Shown one piece after another: positions 1 to 5,683 of a DNA stretch of 5,683 bases. Made by a program: the position numbers and the translations under genes. Every line of letters begins with the position of its first letter. Positions within the stretch are counted from its first letter, which is position 1. Origin of the DNA: Verrucomicrobiota bacterium (lineage in GTDB: Bacteria > Verrucomicrobiota > Verrucomicrobiia > Opitutales > Opitutaceae); the NCBI GenBank assembly GCA_023410155.1, contig JAEYQF010000411.1, positions 1-5,683 on the forward strand. Direction: 5' to 3'. The notes below the pieces were generated by a model. It was not told where the DNA came from, made no database searches, and saw nothing but the letters and a program-made list of their open reading frames with translations.

Positions 1-747
1 CTCGTGACCGGCCCGACCGGGTCGGGAAAGACGACGACGCTCTACGGCTGCTTGCACTATCTCAACAAACCGGACCGGAAGATCATCACGGTCGAGGACC
101 CGGTGGAGTATCAACTCACGGGCATCAATCAGGTGCCCGTGCGGCACGAGGTGGGGATGACGTTTGCCTCGGCTCTTCGCGCGATGCTGCGTCAGGCGCC
201 GAACATCGTGATGATCGGAGAAATTCGCGACGTGGAGACCGCCGAGATCGCCATCAATGCGTCACTGACCGGTCACATGGTATTCTCGACGCTGCATACC
301 AACGACGCACCGGGTGCAGTGACCCGCCTGATCGACATCGGCGTTAAACCGTTCCTGGTTTCCACCTCGTTGCGCGCCGCGATGGCCCAGCGCCTCGTGC
401 GAAAAATCTGTCTAAAATGCCGGCGCGATTACCAGCCGAGCCCGACGGAACTGCGCGCGCTTAATTTCAGTTCCGCGCAACTCGAAGGTGCGCGCTTTCA
501 GCGCGGCCACGGCTGCCCCGACTGCAACGGCACCGGCTTCCGAGGGAGAATGGGGATTTTTGAGATCTTTCCTGTCAACGAGGAGTTGCAGCGGATGATC
601 TACGAACACGCCAGTTCGGCGCGTCTGCGCGATCGTGCGCGCTCGCTTGGCATGCGCACGATGCGCGAGGACGGGGCTCGCAAGGCCATCGCTGGTTTGA
701 CCACCATCGACGAAGTCGTCTCCATCACCGTCGGCGATTCCAGCTAA
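1..747 (+). CDS. pilB: PilB/GspE-family assembly ATPase, first copy (C-terminal part; 5' end outside window)
   Basis: This is the C-terminal ATPase half of a type IV pilus or type II secretion assembly motor, a cytoplasmic hexamer that hydrolyses ATP to drive pilin polymerisation through the PilC/GspF platform. The frame is open from base 1, so the GTG at 4 lies inside the gene and the N1 and N2 domains are upstream. Visible motifs are Walker A GPTGSGKT (10-33), the Asp box EDPVE (94-108), the Walker B region ending in GEIRD with the catalytic Glu kept, and the His box GHMVFSTLHTN (271-303). A zinc-type tetracysteine pair follows: CLKC (409-420) and CPDC (514-525). The usual DPD before Walker B reads APN here. 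PilT begins 15 bases downstream, so the genes are probably co-transcribed. The zinc motif separates it from PilT/PilU. It could be named gspE, since the fragment does not distinguish pilus from secretion; PilT next door favours pilus. Confidence 0.93.
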   Translation, partial: LVTGPTGSGKTTTLYGCLHYLNKPDRKIITVEDPVEYQLTGINQVPVRHEVGMTFASALRAMLRQAPNIVMIGEIRDVETAEIAINASLTGHMVFSTLHTNDAPGAVTRLIDIGVKPFLVSTSLRAAMAQRLVRKICLKCRRDYQPSPTELRALNFSSAQLEGARFQRGHGCPDCNGTGFRGRMGIFEIFPVNEELQRMIYEHASSARLRDRARSLGMRTMREDGARKAIAGLTTIDEVVSITVGDSS

Positions 748-762
748 TCAACTTGCGGTTCC

Positions 763-1845
763 ATGAGCTATGAAATGAACGAACTGCTCGATCTCGTGGT
801 CGAGCAAAACGCCTCGGATCTTCACCTGCAGGTAGGCCAGCCGCCCACCTTGCGGCTGAGCGGAAGCATGACGCCGATCGACGGCCCCAATCTGACCCCC
901 ACCGATACGGAGAGCCTCATGCTCTCGATCACGCCGGACACGCACATTTCCAACGTGAAACTAAACGGCGGCGCCGATTTCGGTTTCGCGTTTGGCGAGA
1001 AGGCCCGTTTCCGGGTCTCCGTGCTCAAGGCCAAGGGCAACTACGGGATGGTTCTCCGCCAGATCCCCTACAAGATGTTCGGCCTGCGGGATATCGGGCT
1101 ACCCGACAAGATCCGCGAGCTGCTCTATCGTCCGCGCGGGCTCATCCTGGTCACTGGGCCCACTGGTTCCGGCAAGTCGACGACGCTCGCGTCGATGATC
1201 AATTACATCAACGAGAACCGGGACGGGCACATCATTACGATCGAGGACCCGATCGAATATTATCATCCGCACAAGCGGTGCCTCGTCACCCAGCGTGAAA
1301 TCGGATCCGACGTGCCGAGCTTCGCGGAGGCTATCCGACGCGCCCTCCGCCAGGATCCCGATATCATCCTGGTCGGCGAAATGCGCGACTTGGAGACAAT
1401 CGAGGCGGCCATCAGCGCGGCCGAGACCGGACACCTCGTGTTCGGCACCCTACACACCAATAGCGCGGCCAAGACCATTGACCGCATTGTGGACGCCTTC
1501 CCGGCGAACATGAAGGACATGATCCGCACGCAGCTCGCGTCCTCCGTCCAAGCGGTGATTTCCCAGGTGCTGTGCAAGAAAGTGGGCGGTGGTCGCATCG
1601 CCGGCTACGAGATCATGGTCAGCACGACCTCGATCGCCTCCTTGATCCGCGAGAACAAAACCTTCCGCATTCCTTCGGATATCCAGACAGGCGCGAACCT
1701 CGGTATGATCACCATGGATACGCACCTCCTGAGCCTGTTCAACCGCGAGCTCATCGCGGCCGACGAGTGCGTCGAGAAAGCGCAGGACCCCGTCGCAATG
1801 CGCGAGAAGTTGCTTGGGATGGGGGCGCATTTAAAACCCCTCTGA
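763..1845 (+). CDS. pilT: PilT type IV pilus retraction ATPase (twitching motility)
   Basis: This 360-residue protein has the normal PilT length. It is the hexameric cytoplasmic ATPase that depolymerises the pilus, powering twitching, surface sensing and often DNA uptake. The N-terminal PAS-like domain (about 1-110) opens with the family signature ASDLHLQVGQPP (residues 17-28). The RecA-like core follows: Walker A GPTGSGKS (132-139), Asp box EDPIE (161-165), Walker B DPDIILVGEMRD (198-209, catalytic E206) and His box HLVFGTLHTN (224-233). The PilT-specific retraction motif, AIRNLIRE in model proteins, reads SIASLIRE (290-297), and the C-terminal segment has GMITMDTHLL (314-323). There is no tetracysteine zinc motif, unlike the flanking PilB proteins. 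The ATG at 763 is the first start after the preceding stop; a second ATG at 775 is possible, and no Shine-Dalgarno favours either. PilU is the main alternative, but the signature and length fit PilT better. Confidence 0.96.
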   Translation: MSYEMNELLDLVVEQNASDLHLQVGQPPTLRLSGSMTPIDGPNLTPTDTESLMLSITPDTHISNVKLNGGADFGFAFGEKARFRVSVLKAKGNYGMVLRQIPYKMFGLRDIGLPDKIRELLYRPRGLILVTGPTGSGKSTTLASMINYINENRDGHIITIEDPIEYYHPHKRCLVTQREIGSDVPSFAEAIRRALRQDPDIILVGEMRDLETIEAAISAAETGHLVFGTLHTNSAAKTIDRIVDAFPANMKDMIRTQLASSVQAVISQVLCKKVGGGRIAGYEIMVSTTSIASLIRENKTFRIPSDIQTGANLGMITMDTHLLSLFNRELIAADECVEKAQDPVAMREKLLGMGAHLKPL

Positions 1846-1869
1846 TCCCCCGACCGCCGCCGCCTCACG

Positions 1870-3561
1870 ATGTTCGAGGGCCATGATCAGGCGGTTTACG
1901 AAATGCTTCGCGAGGGCACGGTGCTGCCGCGTGAGCAACTCGACTCCCTGTTCGAAGAACATCGCGTCACGGGCAAACCGTTCGCCGACGTGGTGCTGGA
2001 CCTCGGGCTGATCGAGCGGGACGCGCTTCTCGCGGATGTGGCTGCGCTTCTCGGATGCGAGCACGCAGCCGATCTGCCGGTGCAGTTTCCCGTCTCAACG
2101 ATCGAGGCAGTGCCTGCCCACCTTGCCCGCGATTATGGCGTCTTCCCGTTGCGCACGGACGGGCTTGCTCTCGTCCTCCTGGCAGTCGATCCGTTCAACA
2201 GCCAGGTGATCGACGATCTGACGTTTGCGCTCGGCCGCGACATTCGCATTGCCGTTGCCGATCCCGAACGCGTGCAGGCGCTGATCAAGCAACACCACGG
2301 GGAAGACAGCACCAGCATCGATGACTTGCTCCGTGAGTTTTCAACGACCGAGCTCGAGGAGGAGGATCAGGAGCTTTCTCTCGACGACTTAGAGGCATTA
2401 GCCGGACAGACCCCCATCGTGCGGTTCGTGAATCTGGTGCTCGCGCAGGCGATCCGGGACAAGGCAAGCGCCATCCATTTCGAACCGTTCGAGCACGAGT
2501 TCAAGATCCGCTATCGTATCGACGGCGCTCTTTACGAGATGGCTCCGCCGCCACGCGCTCTCGCGCTGCCGATCACCTCGCGCGTCAAGGTGCTCGCCAA
2601 TCTCAACATCGCGGAGCGTCGGGTGCCGCAGGATGGACGCATCAAGCTCACCGTCGCGGGGCGGCCAGTGGATCTGCGCGTCTCCACGCTACCCACTCAG
2701 TTCGGCGAGAGCGTGGTCCTCCGCGTGCTCGATCAATCAGCCGTCCAGCTCGACATCACGCAACTTGGCATGCCGCCCGATGTGCTCGAAGGCGTGCGGG
2801 ATATCGTGCGGAGGCCGAATGGAATTTTCATCGTCACCGGTCCCACAGGTTCGGGGAAAACGACCACGCTCTACAGCGGGTTGCGCTTGATCAACCATCC
2901 CGACCTCAAGTTGCTCACCGCCGAGGACCCGGTGGAATACGAGATCGAGGGCATCATGCAGGTGCCGGTGAATCCGCAGGTCGGGCTCACCTTCGCGTCG
3001 GCGCTCCGTTCATTTCTGCGGCAGGATCCCGACGTGATCATGGTCGGGGAAATCCGCGATCTCGAAACCGCGCAGATTGCCATCCAAGCTTCGCTCACCG
3101 GGCACTTGGTGCTCTCCACGCTGCACACCAACGACGCCGCCGGAGCCGTGACGCGACTCGTCGACATGGGCGTCGAGCCTTTCCTGATCGCCTCGACCTT
3201 GGAGGCCGTCCTGGCCCAGCGGTTGGTGCGCCGCATCTGCTCGCGCTGTCGCACACCGTTTCATCCGACACCGGAGTTGCTCGCGCAGCTCGATCTCTCC
3301 GCGGTCGGCGCGGAAGATCGACAGTTCTTCTACGGCGAAGGCTGCCCGCACTGCAGCCGATCGGGCTATCGCGGACGACTCGGAATCTACGAATGGTTGC
3401 GGCTTACAGAATCGTTGCGCGACCTCGTTGTTGCGCGCGCGCCCACGCTCCGCCTCCGCCGCCGTGCCGTGGAGCAGGGCATGCGCACCCTGCGCGACGA
3501 TGGGCTGCGCGCCATCTTCAACGGTGCGACCACCATCGAGGAAGTGGTGAAATACACCTGA
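1870..3561 (+). CDS. pilB: PilB/GspE-family assembly ATPase, second copy (complete)
   Basis: This complete 563-residue motor ATPase is predicted to energise fibre assembly through the PilC protein encoded 13 bases downstream. Domains in order: an N1/MshEN-like module (about 10-140), an acidic linker (about 145-178, including ELEEED), an N2 domain (about 181-290) and the C-terminal ATPase. Motifs are Walker A GPTGSGKT (324-331), Asp box EDPVE (352-356), Walker B DPDVIMVGEIRD (386-397, catalytic E394), His box GHLVLSTLHTN (411-421) and zinc cysteines C457, C460, C492 and C495. The N2 signature ASDIHxEP reads ASAIHFEP (199-206), losing the aspartate. The N-terminal c-di-GMP-type repeats look degenerate. 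ATG 1870 is the only possible start after an in-frame stop at 1843-1845; the leader is C-rich with no Shine-Dalgarno. The core resembles GspE closely, so gspE is an equally valid family name; pilB is preferred because PilT and a PilC-like protein flank it. Confidence 0.94.
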   Translation: MFEGHDQAVYEMLREGTVLPREQLDSLFEEHRVTGKPFADVVLDLGLIERDALLADVAALLGCEHAADLPVQFPVSTIEAVPAHLARDYGVFPLRTDGLALVLLAVDPFNSQVIDDLTFALGRDIRIAVADPERVQALIKQHHGEDSTSIDDLLREFSTTELEEEDQELSLDDLEALAGQTPIVRFVNLVLAQAIRDKASAIHFEPFEHEFKIRYRIDGALYEMAPPPRALALPITSRVKVLANLNIAERRVPQDGRIKLTVAGRPVDLRVSTLPTQFGESVVLRVLDQSAVQLDITQLGMPPDVLEGVRDIVRRPNGIFIVTGPTGSGKTTTLYSGLRLINHPDLKLLTAEDPVEYEIEGIMQVPVNPQVGLTFASALRSFLRQDPDVIMVGEIRDLETAQIAIQASLTGHLVLSTLHTNDAAGAVTRLVDMGVEPFLIASTLEAVLAQRLVRRICSRCRTPFHPTPELLAQLDLSAVGAEDRQFFYGEGCPHCSRSGYRGRLGIYEWLRLTESLRDLVVARAPTLRLRRRAVEQGMRTLRDDGLRAIFNGATTIEEVVKYT

Positions 3562-3574
3562 CGCCATCGAAGCG

Positions 3575-4876
3575 ATGCCACGGTTTTTCTACACTGCCGT
3601 CGAAGCCCGCACCGGACGCGACCGTCAGGGCACGATCGAAAGCGCGAGCGCCGAGCAAGCGGCTTTCGAACTCAAATCTCGCGGCCTCGCGCCCACGTCG
3701 CTGCAACTCGACGGTGCAATCACGCGCACCCACCTGGAGCCGGCGAAAACGCGTTCGCGGCGCACGACTGCGGCGGCGGCTGCTTCTGCGTCTGGAACGG
3801 CGAAGCCGCGCGCGATCCGATGGCAGATTGGTCGCACGGTCTCGCTCAAGGCACTCACGATCTTCACCCGGCAGCTCGCCACGCTGATCAAAGCCGGCCT
3901 GCCGTTGCTGCGATGCCTCGAGGTGCTCGCGCGGCAGGAGCGCGACGCGGGATTCCGCGCGGTGCTCGAGTCGGTGGGCGAAACCATCCGGTCAGGCGGC
4001 AACTTCTCCGACGGGCTCCAGCAGCATCCGAAGATCTTCGATCGCCTCTACGTCAACATGGTTAAGGCCGGCGAGGCCGGAGGTGTGCTGGCCACAGTGT
4101 TGGAACGCATCGCGCGCTTCATGGAGAAGGCCGAGCAGATCAAAGGTAAGGTCAAATCCGCCATGACCTATCCGCTGATCGTGATCACGCTCGCGGTCGG
4201 CATCGTCTCGGCACTGATGGTTTTCGTGGTGCCGAAGTTCGAGCAGATCTTCGCCGGACTTCTGAAAGGGCAGCCGCTGCCGTTGCTCACGCAATGGGTG
4301 CTCGGGCTGAGCTATTTCGTAACGAATCACATCGTCGCGACGCTCTGCATCGGCGTAGGATTGCTGGTCGCGTTTCAACTCGTCCGCCGCACGAAGCGCG
4401 GAGCGCGCGGATGGGACTGGTTGCTGTTTCACGCGCCGATCACCGGCGATCTGTATCTCAAAGCGAGCATCGCCCGCTTCACGCGGACGTTTGGCACCTT
4501 GCTCGCCAGCGGGGTGCCGATCTTGCACGCGCTGCTCATCACGCGCGACACGTGCGGCAACATCCATCTCGCCGACGCCCTCGACCTTGTTCACGACCGG
4601 GTGAAAGAAGGTGACAACGTCGCCGCCCCGCTTCAGGCAACCGGCGTTTTCCCCGCGATGGTCACCAGTATGATCGAAGTGGGCGAGGAGACCGGCGCGC
4701 TGCCCGACATGCTCACGCGCATCGCCGATAGTTACGACGAGGAAGTCGACAATGCCGTAGCCGCGCTCACCTCAATCATCGAGCCGCTGATGATCGTGTT
4801 CCTCGCGCTGCTCGTCGGCACCATCGTGATCGCGCTCTTCCTGCCGATCGTGTCGATCATACAATATCTGCAATAG
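3575..4876 (+). CDS. pilC: PilC/GspF-family inner-membrane platform protein
   Basis: This polytopic inner-membrane protein couples the PilB and PilT motors to pilin insertion or extraction at the base of the pilus. It has 433 residues, close to the family norm of about 400. A short N-terminal domain (1-48, FFYTAVEARTG near the start) is followed by an Ala/Arg/Thr-rich low-complexity linker (about 50-82). Two T2SSF repeats follow. The first (about 93-220) starts with FTRQLATLIKAGLPLL and contains VKAGEAGG (163-170). The second (about 297-425) contains FGTLLASGVPILHAL (306-320) and VGEETGALPDML (369-380). Likely membrane segments are about 200-219, 250-270 and 402-425. ATG 3575 is the first start after the pilB stop; GAAG lies too close upstream to be a normal ribosome site. 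Motifs such as KVKSAMTYP and DNAVAALTSIIEP resemble PilC more than GspF, and the PilT neighbour agrees; GspF remains possible. Confidence 0.93.
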   Translation: MPRFFYTAVEARTGRDRQGTIESASAEQAAFELKSRGLAPTSLQLDGAITRTHLEPAKTRSRRTTAAAAASASGTAKPRAIRWQIGRTVSLKALTIFTRQLATLIKAGLPLLRCLEVLARQERDAGFRAVLESVGETIRSGGNFSDGLQQHPKIFDRLYVNMVKAGEAGGVLATVLERIARFMEKAEQIKGKVKSAMTYPLIVITLAVGIVSALMVFVVPKFEQIFAGLLKGQPLPLLTQWVLGLSYFVTNHIVATLCIGVGLLVAFQLVRRTKRGARGWDWLLFHAPITGDLYLKASIARFTRTFGTLLASGVPILHALLITRDTCGNIHLADALDLVHDRVKEGDNVAAPLQATGVFPAMVTSMIEVGEETGALPDMLTRIADSYDEEVDNAVAALTSIIEPLMIVFLALLVGTIVIALFLPIVSIIQYLQ

Positions 4877-4899
4877 CCGCGCGCAGTCACGCGCGCCGG
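4877..4899. terminator. GC-only stem-loop between convergent genes, possible bidirectional terminator
   Basis: Immediately after the pilC stop, the arm CCGCGCGC (4877-4884) pairs with GCGCG-C-CGG (4891-4899). This gives an 8-bp all-GC stem with one bulged C (4896) and a 6-base loop AGTCAC. It occupies most of the 27-base gap between pilC and the oppositely oriented HD gene, where a shared terminator is expected. Neither side has a T-tract, so intrinsic termination would be weak or non-canonical; it may instead stabilise 3' ends or be chance pairing in GC-rich DNA. Confidence 0.35.
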
Positions 4900-4903
4900 C
4901 TGC

Positions 4904-5683
4904 TCAAGCCTGTTGGCGCTGGGGCAGCTTGTTCAGCAACAGCGGCGAATTCAGCCCTGCCAGCCGCTCAGAAAATTCCACCCCTTCAGGCGCCTGTCGA
5001 AGCGCACGCTGCACCATGCCCATCTTGGCATCGAGATTGTCGATCATCGACACGAACACCGCTTCGGGGGTCGCGGCGTAGACGGCCGCGCCCCATTCAG
5101 GTTCGCCCTGGTGGCTGAGCACGATGTGCTCCAGCCGCTCCAAGCGGTCCGCGTCGAGCTTCGCCTTGATGCCGGCTTTGCGCGCCAGCTGGTAGCCGAG
5201 CACGACGTGACCTTGCAAAATGCCCCGACGGCTGCGCTTCACCGACAGCGTGCCCTCATACTCGATCACTTTGCCTGTATCATGAAGCAGGATACCGGCG
5301 AGCGCGAGATCACCGTCGACTTCCGGGTAGAGCGGCAGCAGCGCACGGCAGCAGCGCGCCATGTGCACCGTGTGTTCGAGCAGGCCGTGACGATAAGCGT
5401 GGTGCATCGACACTGCCGCAGGCGACCAACGGAAGGCGTCCCCGATTTCTTCGAACACTCCACGCACGGTCATCCGCAGTTCGTCGTGCGCGATCGTATC
5501 GATGAATCCGGTAAACTCCGCCCAGAGCGCCTCCGCGCTTTCGGGAGCGGTTTCGACCAGGTTCTCCAGGGCGCGGGGCAGCGCCGCGAGCTCTTCCTCC
5601 GATACCAGCAGGGCCTTCCCTAACCGCGGTGAAAGGCGCCCCTGATAGAAATCCACTTTCCCCTCGACGCGCACGGCCGCGCC
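4904..5683 (-). CDS. HD-domain phosphohydrolase, YhaM-like 3'-5' exoribonuclease (N-terminus outside window)
   Basis: The protein resembles the YhaM family, which joins an N-terminal OB-fold nucleic-acid-binding domain to a metal-dependent HD nuclease domain that trims single-stranded RNA or DNA from the 3' end. The visible part starts inside the OB fold (VRVEGKVDFYQGRLSP). The frame stays open through GAA codons to the window edge, so the GTG at 5674 is probably not the start; YhaM proteins are about 310-320 residues and roughly 55-60 are missing. Numbering from that GTG, the HD domain shows HHAYRHGLLEHT (91-102), LLHDTGK (129-135; metal ligands H131 and D132), GHVVLGY (155-161), LSHQGEPEWG (186-195) and MIDNLDAKM (210-218). 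The usual SHHGE motif has Gln for the second His. The gene converges on the pilus operon with a 27-base gap and has no evident functional link. A different HD hydrolase is the alternative. Confidence 0.88.
   Translation of the reverse strand, partial: GAAVRVEGKVDFYQGRLSPRLGKALLVSEEELAALPRALENLVETAPESAEALWAEFTGFIDTIAHDELRMTVRGVFEEIGDAFRWSPAAVSMHHAYRHGLLEHTVHMARCCRALLPLYPEVDGDLALAGILLHDTGKVIEYEGTLSVKRSRRGILQGHVVLGYQLARKAGIKAKLDADRLERLEHIVLSHQGEPEWGAAVYAATPEAVFVSMIDNLDAKMGMVQRALRQAPEGVEFSERLAGLNSPLLLNKLPQRQQA

Noticed and set aside
4..6. GTG as the true start of the first PilB ATPase
   Set aside because: It lies two codons before Walker A. Every family member needs N-terminal and N2 domains first, and the frame is open to base 1, so the gene simply begins outside the window.
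1..3561. Recent tandem duplication or recombination scar between the two pilB genes
   Set aside because: Only about 57% protein identity by hand count, with differences spread evenly and no long identical DNA tract visible; this indicates old paralogues.
3010..3567. Minus-strand open frame (185 codons) opposite the second pilB
   Set aside because: It lies wholly within the conserved ATPase and zinc region of the second pilB, and its translation shows no family motif.
3992..4594. Minus-strand open frame (200 codons) opposite pilC
   Set aside because: Its composition is dominated by charged residues (Arg, Asp, Glu, His) mirroring pilC codons on the other strand; no domain and no independent start signal.
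4913..5623. Long plus-strand open frame (236 codons) opposite the HD gene
   Set aside because: It is exactly antisense to a protein with clear HD-domain motifs. Its translation is rich in Arg, His and Gln with no recognisable domain, as expected of a shadow frame in GC-rich DNA.
1..5683. Mobile element, CRISPR array, tRNA or toxin-antitoxin module
   Set aside because: Coding density is near complete with core-type genes; no spaced repeats, transposase motifs, terminal inverted repeats or tRNA-like folds were seen.

Overview
The window is a compact, GC-rich stretch of bacterial chromosome. It carries four same-strand genes for the cytoplasmic and inner-membrane motor of a type IV pilus or type II secretion-like machine, followed by a convergent gene for an HD-domain nuclease. 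Read on the plus strand, the order is: 3' part of a PilB/GspE assembly ATPase (1-747), a complete PilT retraction ATPase (763-1845), a second, complete PilB/GspE ATPase (1870-3561), and a PilC/GspF platform protein (3575-4876). On the minus strand is a YhaM-like HD phosphohydrolase or exoribonuclease (4904 to the right edge), cut at its N-terminus by the window end.

The four plus-strand genes are separated by only 15, 24 and 13 bases, so they almost certainly form one operon. None of the three internal starts has a convincing Shine-Dalgarno sequence. The 27-base gap between the convergent pilC and HD genes contains a GC-only stem-loop that could end transcription, though it has no T-tract. 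There is no gene-free stretch over 300 bases, and no RNA gene, mobile element or CRISPR array was seen.

How the genes work together: in known type IV pili, a PilB hexamer drives PilC to extract pilin from the inner membrane and extend the fibre, while a PilT hexamer acts on the same platform to depolymerise it. PilT here indicates a retractile pilus rather than a pure type II secretion system. The unusual point is that one PilT and one PilC are shared by two PilB-type ATPases. The two PilB copies align without gaps from Walker A to near the C-terminus (about 57% identical by hand count over 240 positions), but they differ at the acidic positions before the Walker B glutamate. The second copy also has an altered N2-domain signature and a degenerate N-terminal c-di-GMP-type module. 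No pilin, secretin, pilM-Q or prepilin peptidase gene lies in the window.

The organism cannot be fixed from this sequence alone. High GC, leaderless-looking start regions and protein sequences reminiscent of the Opitutaceae (Verrucomicrobiota) make that group my best guess; this is inference from memory of similar proteins. I see no previously undescribed system here; the region looks like a core motility or secretion locus with a few features worth checking.
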